Of a stretch of DNA of 5,246 nt, positions 1-5,246 are shown piece by piece. A program made the position numbers and the translations under genes. The DNA comes from Chloroflexota bacterium. Lineage in GTDB: Bacteria; Chloroflexota; Dehalococcoidia; Bin125. The notes below the pieces were generated by a model that did no database searches, had not been told where the DNA came from, and saw only the letters and a list, made by a program, of their open reading frames with translations. The stretch is from contig JAPUIR010000225.1 of assembly GCA_027296805.1 (NCBI GenBank), forward strand, positions 1-5,246, read 5' to 3'. Every line of letters starts with the position of its first letter. Position 1 is the stretch's first letter.

Positions 1-577
1 GAGCAACGACGGCGGACTCAGGTCGACGGTGATCGGCTCCGTCGATCAGGCCTGGTCGCCCAACTTCGATCCGTTTTCGATCCACGCCAACCCGCGGAAC
101 TTCGAGCAGTTCGCGGTCGTCAGCTTGAGCGAGGGCGGCAGCGCCGCCGTGCGGATCACCCTGAACGGGGGGGACACGTTCCAGCCGCTGGCAGCCGACT
201 TCGAGCTGTGGGGAGTGACGGTGCCGATCTTTTCTAGCATCGGGCCGATGATCATGTCTCAAGGGGTCGGCGTGTTGTTCTCGTTCGATGGGGGCTTTAC
301 CTGGTCCGAGCAAAACCAGGGGTTGGAGTCGCTGTTGTCGGAGGATCGCTTCTTCTACCAGGCGTTGATCGATTTGGTGTTCGTGCCGGACCGGGGAATC
401 CCGGTGACGGCGACGGCGGACACGGTCTACTGGTTCAACCCCGGCGGGTGGAGGCCATTGCCCGGCCCGGGAGGCACGATTCGCGCGCTGGCGCTGAGCG
501 ACTCCAATCCTCCGGCATTGCTGGCGGCGACCGATACGGGGATCTGGTCGATCGCGACGAGCGTGGTTGGCGGCTAG
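1..577 (+). CDS. BNR/Asp-box repeat beta-propeller protein, C-terminal part (5' end outside window)
   Basis: The frame is open from base 2 to a TAG at 575-577, giving 191 visible residues. The GTG at 29 is probably an internal valine, because coding character continues upstream of it with an Asp-box-like stretch (SNDGGLRS, bases 2-25). Two further Asp boxes follow: TLNGGDTF (158-181, Asn for Asp) and a fully canonical SFDGGFTW (281-304). Spacing is about 52 and 41 codons, as expected for roughly one box per propeller blade. The last strand (bases 479-553, ALALSDSNPPALLAATDTG) resembles the usual blade ending of sialidase/sortilin-like (VPS10, BNR) proteins. Such proteins are commonly secreted or surface-exposed and bind or cleave glycans or proteins, but no catalytic residues are visible here, so no enzyme activity is assigned. 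The protein ends right after the last strand, with no extra C-terminal anchor or sorting domain. It converges on the channel gene. Confidence is good for the fold and low for the role. Confidence 0.8.
   Translation, partial: SNDGGLRSTVIGSVDQAWSPNFDPFSIHANPRNFEQFAVVSLSEGGSAAVRITLNGGDTFQPLAADFELWGVTVPIFSSIGPMIMSQGVGVLFSFDGGFTWSEQNQGLESLLSEDRFFYQALIDLVFVPDRGIPVTATADTVYWFNPGGWRPLPGPGGTIRALALSDSNPPALLAATDTGIWSIATSVVGG
2..304 (+). repeat. Three Asp-box (BNR) protein repeats
   Basis: Protein-level repeats with the pattern S/T-x-D/N-x-G-x-x-W/F lie at 2-25 (degenerate last position, Ser), 158-181 (Asn in the Asp position, Phe at the end) and 281-304 (perfect, ending Trp). They are beta-hairpin turn markers rather than catalytic residues. 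They support a propeller fold for the partial gene. Confidence 0.7.
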
Positions 578-612
578 CGAGTCGAGTGCGAGCGGCTAGC
601 GTCGGGTTGAGG
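578..612. other. Convergent intergenic junction, no canonical terminator
   Basis: Only 35 bp separate the TAG of the plus-strand propeller gene from the TAG of the minus-strand channel gene. I see no G/C stem followed by a T-run on either strand. The region instead holds copies of the palindrome GCTAGC and half of a tandem duplication. Termination may be Rho-dependent, or transcripts may overlap tail to tail. Confidence 0.6.
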
Positions 613-627
613 CTAGCGTCGGGTTGA
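594..627. repeat. Perfect 17-bp tandem duplication
   Basis: The unit GGCTAGCGTCGGGTTGA occurs at 594-610 and again, identically, at 611-627. The second copy encodes the last residues of the channel protein (Ser-Thr-Arg-Arg) and its stop codon on the minus strand; the first copy lies just beyond the stop. A related GGCTAGCG also starts at 572, so GCTAGC appears three times, at 573-578, 595-600 and 612-617. This looks like a recent slippage duplication. It left the protein end unchanged. Confidence 0.85.
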
Positions 628-1707
628 GGCGAGGGCGGAGATCTCGTCGATGGCAGCCGAGCTGCCCAAGACGATGACGGCGTCACCCGCGTGGAGGCGC
701 ACGGAGGGCGTGGGGGCGATATCGACCCGGCTGTCGCCGTGACGGACGCCCAGCACCTGGATGTCGCTGCGAGGCCCGAAGATCTCTCCGATTGAGTTGC
801 CATCGAGAGCGCAGTCGAACTGGATATCGACCTGGGCGAGGACCTCGCCGGTCTCGTTGCCGCCCAAAACCGTCTCGGTGAACTCCGCGACGGCGGGGTG
901 TATCACGGAGACCGCCATGCGCCTGCCGGCGATGCGGGTGGGGGCGACGACGCGATCGGCGCCGGCTTGCTTGAGCTTGGGCTCCGACTCCGGCTCGTTG
1001 GCGCGGGCGACTACGTAGAGGCTGGGGTTGAACGCTTTGACCGAGAGCGTGATGAAGGTGTTCTCGGCGTCGCTGCGGGTGGCGACGACAACGCCGCGCG
1101 CGGCGCCCACTCCAGCGCGAGCAAGGACATCGTTGCTGCTGGCGTCGCCCTGGACGCTCAGCCAGTCGCCGTCCAGTGCCTCAATGGCGGTGGGGTCGTT
1201 GTCGATCAGGACAAAGAGCTCCTGTCGGTCGGCCATGGCGTGGGCGACCGCGGTGCCCACGCGTCCGGCGCCGCAGATGATGTAGTGATGGGTCAATTCC
1301 GCGATGCGGCGGTCCATGCGCCATGCCTCGACGTCGCGCTTGAGCTCACCCTCAAGGACGAGGGTGGCGACGGTGGTGAGAAGATAGACGACGGCGCCCA
1401 CCCCGAGTACCGCGAGGACGATGGTGAAGGCACGCGCGTCGTCGTCGAGAGGCTCGATCTCGGCGAAGCCGATTGTCGTGACGGTGAGAATGGTCTGATA
1501 GAGCGCGTCGAAGCCGTTAAAGCCGGCGATCAGCGTGTAGCCGATGACGCCCAGGCCGACAATGCCCGCGAGAATCGCGATCGATGCGCGGAGGCGGCGG
1601 ATGGCGGGGCCAACGGGCGATCCCTCTGGGGTGCGAAAGAGCGCGGCCGCCGACTCGAGGATTCCCACCATGGGCGCCGCGGAGTTCAGTCGGCCGGGGC
1701 GGCGCAT
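613..1707 (-). CDS. Two-TM potassium-channel-like protein with RCK (TrkA-N/TrkA-C) domain, atypical filter
   Basis: The 364-residue protein has the order of a bacterial RCK-gated K+ channel (MthK/Kch type). TM1 is at about residues 41-62, the pore helix at 67-77, the selectivity-filter position at 78-83, and TM2 at 93-117. A Rossmann TrkA-N domain follows at about 141-265, with the nucleotide-binding loop GAGRVG (146-151) and an acidic residue (D169) at the end of the second strand, which favours NAD(H) or adenine-nucleotide binding. A TrkA-C domain lies at about 288-350. The expected role is an inner-membrane cation channel gated by a cytoplasmic ligand. The filter reads TIGFAE where K+ channels have TVGYGD, so selectivity is uncertain. 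The ATG at 1707 is preferred: GAGG lies 9 bases upstream, whereas the internal Met13 has no such site. Only 6 bp separate it from the VWA gene, so co-transcription is likely. A single subunit carries both pore and regulator, unlike the separate TrkA/TrkH system. Confidence 0.9.
   Translation of the reverse strand: MRRPGRLNSAAPMVGILESAAALFRTPEGSPVGPAIRRLRASIAILAGIVGLGVIGYTLIAGFNGFDALYQTILTVTTIGFAEIEPLDDDARAFTIVLAVLGVGAVVYLLTTVATLVLEGELKRDVEAWRMDRRIAELTHHYIICGAGRVGTAVAHAMADRQELFVLIDNDPTAIEALDGDWLSVQGDASSNDVLARAGVGAARGVVVATRSDAENTFITLSVKAFNPSLYVVARANEPESEPKLKQAGADRVVAPTRIAGRRMAVSVIHPAVAEFTETVLGGNETGEVLAQVDIQFDCALDGNSIGEIFGPRSDIQVLGVRHGDSRVDIAPTPSVRLHAGDAVIVLGSSAAIDEISALASTRR
1459..1476 (-). other. 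Selectivity-filter position, TIGFAE instead of TVGYGD
   Basis: These six codons (ACA ATC GGC TTC GCC GAG) encode residues 78-83, directly after the pore-helix sequence LTVT. The position aligns with the K+ channel signature TVGYGD. Val to Ile, Tyr to Phe and Asp to Glu are conservative and seen in other channels. The second signature glycine is Ala82 (GCC), one base from a glycine codon (GGC). Confidence 0.75.
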
Positions 1708-1713
1708 GGCCCG

Positions 1714-3945
1714 CTACCTCGATCTGATGCTCTTACGCTTGTGTGAGACGAAGTCGACCAGGATGTACTCGCCGAGCTGATCGGGGGTGGTGTAGAAGAC
1801 GCGCCCGCGGTTGATCTTGGCCACCTGCGCGACGAATTCTTTGAGGTAGTAGTTGCGGTCGAGCATGAAGGTGTTGATCACGATGCCCTTCTGGGTGCAG
1901 TGCTTGACCTCTTTGAGGGTCTCGCGGATCGTGATCGGGCTGGGAGGATAGGCGAAGTAGGAGCGCCCGCGCTCCAGGTGCGCGGTGGGTTCGCCGTCGG
2001 AGATCATGATGATCTGGCGGGTGCCGACCTTGTGCTTGGCCAGAAGCTGCTGGGCGATGAGCAGGGCATGATGCATGTTGGTGCCCAGGACAGTCTCGTC
2101 CCAGCGCACGTAGGGCAGCTCTTCCGTCTTCAGCTCGCGCGCGTAGGCGCTGAAGCCGACCAGGTAGAGGCTGTCGCGGGGGTACTGCATGCGGATCAGG
2201 TTGTTGAGCGCCAGTGCGACCTTTTTGGCGGCTTGGAACGAGCCGCGCAGGGCCATGGACCAGGAGAGATCGAGCATGAGCACGGTGGCGGTCTGGGTCA
2301 GGGTCTCGGAGCGATGGACCTCGAAGTCATCGGGGTGGAGGGAGACGGGAGAGCCGGGGCCTTCGCGATTGAGGGCGTTCATCATGGTCTGTTTGAGATC
2401 GAGATGGAAGGGGTCGCCGAACTCGTAGGGCTTGGTGTCGTCCGCGCGTTCGCCGTAGCGGCCGAACTCGGCCACCTTGTGCTTGCCGAAGGACTGGCTC
2501 TTGAGATTCTGGTAGATCTCCGCGAGCGCCTTGTGGCCGATCTTGCGGGTCCCGCGGGGGGTCATCTCCCAGGTGTTGCCCTTCTTGCGGATGTAGCCCG
2601 CCTCTTCCAGGATCTCGAGCAGGTTCTTGAGTTGATCGAGGGTCTCGCGAGCCTCTTCGCCGAGCATCTCCTCCAGCATGTCGGTGTCGATCTCTTCAAG
2701 GTCGCCGCCGTACTGGGTGCGCTCCAGCTGGCGCTCCAGTTCGTCCATGTCCTGCATCTGGTTCATGAGCTGCATGGCGGCCTGGAGGTCGAGTTCTTCA
2801 TCGCCACGGAAGGGGTATTGGTTGCGCAGGTCGCGGCTGGGCATGATCGCTTCGAGGTTGTAAGCGAGTTCGCCCATGGCCTGCTGAAGCTCGTCGTCCT
2901 GGATCAGGCCTGACATGAGGTCCTGGAGCTGCTGGCGCATGTCGCCAGGCATGGAGTCCATCAAGTTCTGCATGGCGGCGGCCTGGCGCTGCATCTGTTC
3001 CAGCAGTTCCTCCAGCGACTGCGGGGGGTTGTCGCCAAAGAGGTCGCCGTACTTGTCCATGAAGCCATCGAAGTCGGGCTCTTCGCCGGCCATGCGCTGA
3101 CGCATCATCTCGTTGAGATCGCGGATCATGTCCTTCATGCGCTCCATGTCCTCGGGCGTGATGTTCTGCAGCGCCTGGGACATGTCTTGGAAGAAGGTGT
3201 TCATCATCTGCTGGCGCAGGGATTCGAGGAGCTGCTGGTACTTCTCTTGCGCGTCGGGGTCCATGAACTCGTAGTTCTGCAGTTCCTTCATACGCCCGGC
3301 GGCATCGCCGGGGAGCTCATCGAGGAAGCTCTGCTTGCGCTCGACGATGTTGCGCAGCATCTCCGTGAACTCGTCCTGGTCCTCACTGGACTGGCCGTCG
3401 CCGGACTGACCTTCGCTGGGCTGGCCAGGCCCCGAGGGCGAACCGGCCTGCGGCCGACCCCCCTGTTGCGACTGGCCGCGCGCGCCCTGCGGCTGCGAAC
3501 CCGGCGTTTGGGTGCCACGCGGCGCGCCGCCAGGGGAGCGCTCTGAGCCGTCCGACGGCTCGCCATCGGCGTTTGGGCCGCCGTCCTGCGGCTGGCTGGG
3601 CGCTACGGGCGGGGGCGGATCGGGCATGCGCTCGTCGAGCGTGTCGCGCTCCAGGTCAAGGATCTCTTCGAGTTGGTTCTGGATGTCCTCGAAGACGGAG
3701 CCGAGGTCGAACTGATCCAAGGCCTGGCGTCGTTGTTGGCGCAGTTGTTGGAGCAGGTCGCGCAGGCCCTGCATGCGGTTGCCGGCGGGCGAGCGCAGGC
3801 CGCGCTGCATGAGATTGCGCAGCGCGTGCTGGAGGTCGCCAAAGTTCATGAGGTCGTCGGTCAGGCCGTCGAGCACCTCATCAGCGTCGAGCGGCGGGAT
3901 CTCTTGCGTACCGTCCCACTCGGTGTAGCGGTAGCGCATGACCAT
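1714..3945 (-). CDS. VWA-domain protein with MIDAS, partner of the upstream MoxR-like ATPase
   Basis: The protein has 743 residues. Residues 1-106 are a largely helical N-terminal region. About 107-191 form a Pro/Gly/Gln/Ser/Asp-rich, probably disordered linker. About 192-440 are very rich in Gln, Met and acidic residues, with heptad-like helices. About 440-482 resemble a winged helix. About 553-735 are a von Willebrand factor A domain. The domain carries a complete metal-ion-dependent adhesion site: D559-x-S561-x-S563 (DLSWS), T622 and D650 (SDGE). There is no signal peptide or membrane segment, so the protein is probably cytoplasmic. Such proteins pair with MoxR/ChlI-like AAA+ ATPases, much as ChlD pairs with ChlI; from memory, the mycobacterial Rv0958/Rv0959 pair is similar. 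No CobN/ChlH-type catalytic subunit is visible, so a true Mg- or Co-chelatase role is not supported. Chaperone-like remodelling of a client is the likelier role. The first ATG is chosen because GGAGGA lies 5 bases upstream; Met3 is the alternative. Confidence 0.88.
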   Translation of the reverse strand: MVMRYRYTEWDGTQEIPPLDADEVLDGLTDDLMNFGDLQHALRNLMQRGLRSPAGNRMQGLRDLLQQLRQQRRQALDQFDLGSVFEDIQNQLEEILDLERDTLDERMPDPPPPVAPSQPQDGGPNADGEPSDGSERSPGGAPRGTQTPGSQPQGARGQSQQGGRPQAGSPSGPGQPSEGQSGDGQSSEDQDEFTEMLRNIVERKQSFLDELPGDAAGRMKELQNYEFMDPDAQEKYQQLLESLRQQMMNTFFQDMSQALQNITPEDMERMKDMIRDLNEMMRQRMAGEEPDFDGFMDKYGDLFGDNPPQSLEELLEQMQRQAAAMQNLMDSMPGDMRQQLQDLMSGLIQDDELQQAMGELAYNLEAIMPSRDLRNQYPFRGDEELDLQAAMQLMNQMQDMDELERQLERTQYGGDLEEIDTDMLEEMLGEEARETLDQLKNLLEILEEAGYIRKKGNTWEMTPRGTRKIGHKALAEIYQNLKSQSFGKHKVAEFGRYGERADDTKPYEFGDPFHLDLKQTMMNALNREGPGSPVSLHPDDFEVHRSETLTQTATVLMLDLSWSMALRGSFQAAKKVALALNNLIRMQYPRDSLYLVGFSAYARELKTEELPYVRWDETVLGTNMHHALLIAQQLLAKHKVGTRQIIMISDGEPTAHLERGRSYFAYPPSPITIRETLKEVKHCTQKGIVINTFMLDRNYYLKEFVAQVAKINRGRVFYTTPDQLGEYILVDFVSHKRKSIRSR
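1717..1720 (-). promoter_or_regulatory. Ribosome binding site of the channel gene
   Basis: GAGG on the minus strand lies 9 bases before the ATG at 1707 and directly upstream of the VWA stop codon, within the last codons of that gene. This arrangement suits translational coupling and supports the chosen start. Confidence 0.6.
1741..2289 (-). other. VWA domain with intact MIDAS
   Basis: The domain spans residues 553-735 of the VWA protein. Its first strand, TVLMLDLSWSM, provides the DxSxS metal ligands. GTNMHHAL gives the MIDAS threonine, and IIMISDGEPT gives the second aspartate. All ligand positions are filled, so divalent-cation-dependent protein binding is expected. Confidence 0.88.
2500..2628 (-). 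other. Possible winged-helix-like segment within the VWA protein
   Basis: Residues 440-482 contain LLEILEEAGYIRKKGN, then WEMTPRGTRKIG and a further helix. The pattern (helix, 'aGyi', basic turn, 'w-x-(L/M)TprG') matches the recognition helix and wing of MarR/PadR-type winged-helix domains. The fold call is from pattern only. It may serve protein contacts instead of DNA binding. Confidence 0.45.
3373..3627 (-). other. Low-complexity Pro/Gly/Gln/Ser linker in the VWA protein
   Basis: Residues 107-191 consist almost only of P, G, Q, S, D, E, A and R, opening with PDPPPPVAPSQPQDGG and closing with near-repeats such as SEGQSGDGQSSEDQ. No hydrophobic core is possible, so it is predicted to be a flexible linker joining the N-terminal region to the Q/M-rich helical part. 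Confidence 0.75.
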
Positions 3946-3950
3946 GGCGA

Positions 3951-3956
3951 TCCTCC
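3951..3956 (-). promoter_or_regulatory. Ribosome binding site of the VWA gene
   Basis: GGAGGA on the minus strand ends 5 bases before the ATG at 3945 (11 bases before the alternative Met3). It is a strong Shine-Dalgarno sequence, so the VWA gene has its own initiation site despite the short gap to the ATPase gene. Confidence 0.75.
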
Positions 3957-3972
3957 GACCGGCATCCGTGCG

Positions 3973-3987
3973 CGCGGCTCAGCCGCG
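3973..3987 (-). repeat. Perfect hairpin with the ATPase stop codon as its loop
   Basis: On the minus strand the sequence is CGCGGC-TGA-GCCGCG: a perfect 6-bp all-G/C stem whose three-base loop is exactly the TGA stop of the AAA+ gene. The 5' arm encodes its last two residues (Arg-Gly). There is no T-run after it, so it is not a classical terminator. It could tune mRNA stability or the ATPase:VWA ratio. Confidence 0.55.
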
Positions 3988-5246
3988 GTACTGGATGTGT
4001 CCGCCCACGACGTCCTTGTTGAGGCGCTTGTTGAGGTGGAGCCCCTCCAGGAGGAACTCGATCGCGGCGGCGATCAGAGCGTTGTCTTCGCCGACCTCGA
4101 AGGCCTGCAGGCCGGGGCCGAGGGTCTCGACCTGGTTGAGCAGGCCGGCGTAGGCATTGGCGGGCATGTCTTCGCCGATCTCCACGGAGATCCCGGTCTT
4201 GAACTGCTCGACAAGCTCTTCGAGGTCCACCACGTTGAAGCGGCGGTTGAAGACGGCGGCGACGGCGCCCTGAATCAGTTTCTCGATGACCTGGTCGTCG
4301 CGGTCGTCGTCGACGGTTTCGAGTTCCAGCTTGCCCTGCAGAGCGGGGATGAGGTGGCTGAGGTCGCAGACGCGCGGGACGGCGTGCGTCTCGCCCAGGG
4401 TGATCGCGCGTCGAGCGGCGTTCGCCTCCAAGGTTTCGAAGCTTGCGATGGAGGCGCGCACCGAGACCCCCGAGCGCTGGCTCACGTCCGGGCTGCGGCG
4501 GGCCAAGCGAGTGATCTCGACGACGATCTCCTGCATGTAGTCGGGGACCGTGATGCGCATCTCGTCGATCTCGATGGGGGTGGCTTCTTGGAGCATGATC
4601 TGGATCTCGGTGTCGAGCTCCTCGGGGTAGTGGGTGCGGATCTGAGCGCCGTAGCGGTCCTTGAGCGGGGTGATGATGCGGCCGCGGTTGGTGTAGTCCT
4701 CTGGGTTGGCGGAGGCGACGACGAACACGTCGAGCGGAAGGCGGACGCGGAAGCCGCGGATCTGGACGTCGCGCTCTTCCATGATGTTGAGCAGGCCGAC
4801 CTGGATGCGCTCGGCGAGGTCGGGCAGCTCATTGATGCAGAAGATGCCGCGATTGGTGCGCGGCACGAGGCCGAAGTGGATGGTCATTTCGTCGGAGAGG
4901 TAGCGCCCCTCGGCGACCTTGATCGGGTCCACTTCGCCGATCAGGTCGGCGATGGTGATGTCGGGCGTGGCGAGCTTCTCGCTGTAGCGCTCCTCGCGGG
5001 TCAGCCAGCGAATAGGGGCCGCGTCGCCCTTTTCGGCGATCAGCTCCAAGCCCGCGTGCGAGATCGGGCTGAAGGGGTCCTCCGGGATCTCCGGTCCGTC
5101 CAGGACGGGGACCTCCTCGTCCAGCAGGCTCACGAGCGAGCGAATGATGCGCGACTTGGCCTGGCCGCGCTCGCCCAAGAAGATGATGTCTTGGCCCGCG
5201 AGAATCGCGTTCTCCAACGCGGGAATGACGGTGTTTTCGTAGCCCA
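3979..5246 (-). CDS. MoxR/Mg-chelatase-I-like AAA+ ATPase (5' end outside window)
   Basis: The frame is open to the right edge, and 421 residues are visible. The start is not in the window. A TTG at 5217 could serve as a start but is most likely internal, since the residues before it (GYENTVIPA) continue the family's usual lead into Walker A. Motifs, numbered from that TTG, are Walker A GERGQAKS (15-22), Walker B-like GIFCINELPDL (124-134), sensor 1 in VVASANPEDYTN (166-177), and a probable arginine finger in ITPLKDRYG (182-190). A helical lid follows, with a sensor-2-like region near RSGVSVRAS (248-256). The chelatase-like feature is the long segment before Walker B plus NIMEERDVQIRGFRVRLP. 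The family forms hexameric rings in the cytoplasm that use ATP to remodel client proteins with a VWA partner, and that partner is the next gene, 33 bp downstream. Walker A has Ala where Gly is usual, and Walker B has Asn in place of Asp; both may be subfamily traits. It is not a sigma-54 activator (no GAFTGA). Confidence 0.88.
   Translation of the reverse strand, partial: GYENTVIPALENAILAGQDIIFLGERGQAKSRIIRSLVSLLDEEVPVLDGPEIPEDPFSPISHAGLELIAEKGDAAPIRWLTREERYSEKLATPDITIADLIGEVDPIKVAEGRYLSDEMTIHFGLVPRTNRGIFCINELPDLAERIQVGLLNIMEERDVQIRGFRVRLPLDVFVVASANPEDYTNRGRIITPLKDRYGAQIRTHYPEELDTEIQIMLQEATPIEIDEMRITVPDYMQEIVVEITRLARRSPDVSQRSGVSVRASIASFETLEANAARRAITLGETHAVPRVCDLSHLIPALQGKLELETVDDDRDDQVIEKLIQGAVAAVFNRRFNVVDLEELVEQFKTGISVEIGEDMPANAYAGLLNQVETLGPGLQAFEVGEDNALIAAAIEFLLEGLHLNKRLNKDVVGGHIQYRG
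4828..4845 (-). other. Walker B-like motif with Asn for Asp
   Basis: Residues 125-130 (numbered from the TTG at 5217) read IFCINE, where most AAA+ proteins have four hydrophobic residues followed by DE. The catalytic Glu is kept; the Mg-coordinating Asp is Asn. Confidence 0.65.
5152..5175 (-). other. Walker A motif, GERGQAKS
   Basis: These eight codons give GERGQAKS. The P-loop lysine and serine are present, but the residue before the lysine is Ala (GCC) rather than Gly. This supports nucleotide binding and places the visible N-terminus close to the start of the ATPase core. Confidence 0.8.

Noticed and set aside
29..31. GTG as the start of the propeller gene.
   Set aside because: An Asp-box-like motif lies in frame upstream at 2-25, so the gene enters from outside the window.
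573..600. Terminator hairpin formed by two GCTAGC copies.
   Set aside because: The paired stem would be only 6 bp with a 16-base loop. It does not extend on either side, and no T-run follows.
898..1746. A 282-codon open frame on the plus strand, opposite the channel gene.
   Set aside because: It is fully antisense to a gene with clear channel and RCK motifs. Its product is rich in G, D, A and V with no recognisable domain, as expected when a GC-rich gene leaves the opposite frame open.
1900..2913. A 337-codon open frame on the plus strand, opposite the VWA gene.
   Set aside because: It mirrors the VWA coding sequence, and its composition (L, V, E, G, H) is the complement of Q/M/E/D-rich codons. 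It has no motif, and the MIDAS-bearing minus frame is plainly the real one.
5215..5217. TTG as the start of the AAA+ gene.
   Set aside because: The frame stays open to the window edge with family-like residues (GYENTVIPA), so the TTG is read as an internal leucine and the gene is partial.
1714..5246. Mg- or Co-chelatase (ChlI/ChlD, CobS/CobT) for chlorophyll or cobalamin synthesis.
   Set aside because: The ATPase and VWA architecture is related, but no large catalytic chelatase subunit or tetrapyrrole gene is present, and the neighbour is an ion-channel-like gene.

Overview
The window comes from a high-GC bacterial chromosome. It has densely packed genes, strong G/C preference at third codon positions and clear AGGA/GAGG-type ribosome binding sites. 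Lineage cannot be fixed from the sequence. The mix of a BNR/Asp-box propeller protein and a MoxR-like AAA+/VWA pair would suit a myxobacterial or other deltaproteobacterial-type genome, or an acidobacterial or actinobacterial one, but this is a weak inference. No mobile element, CRISPR array, tRNA or rRNA was seen.

Layout: (1) <1-577, plus strand: the C-terminal 191 residues of a protein with Asp-box (BNR) repeats, cut by the left edge. (2) 578-612: a very short convergent junction with three GCTAGC hexamers. A perfect 17-bp tandem duplication begins here and runs into the end of the next gene. (3) 613-5246, minus strand: a probable operon read right to left. First comes a MoxR/Mg-chelatase-I-like AAA+ ATPase (3979 to beyond 5246, start outside the window). 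A 743-residue von Willebrand factor A (VWA) protein follows (1714-3945), then a 364-residue two-TM potassium-channel-like protein with a cytoplasmic RCK/TrkA domain (613-1707). The gaps are 33 and 6 bp, and both downstream genes have a Shine-Dalgarno sequence.

The AAA+ and VWA proteins form a recognisable pair. In such pairs the hexameric ATPase works with a metal-binding (MIDAS) VWA partner to remodel or insert a metal into a client protein. The tight coupling to a K+ channel-like protein is the most interesting feature: the channel could be a client, or it could report on a stress in which all three take part. The channel's filter reads TIGFAE instead of TVGYGD, so its K+ selectivity is itself in question. 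Other points to check are the ATPase's non-canonical Walker A and B motifs, a perfect hairpin whose loop is exactly its stop codon, and a winged-helix-like segment plus a long disordered linker in the VWA protein. The operon promoter lies beyond the right edge.
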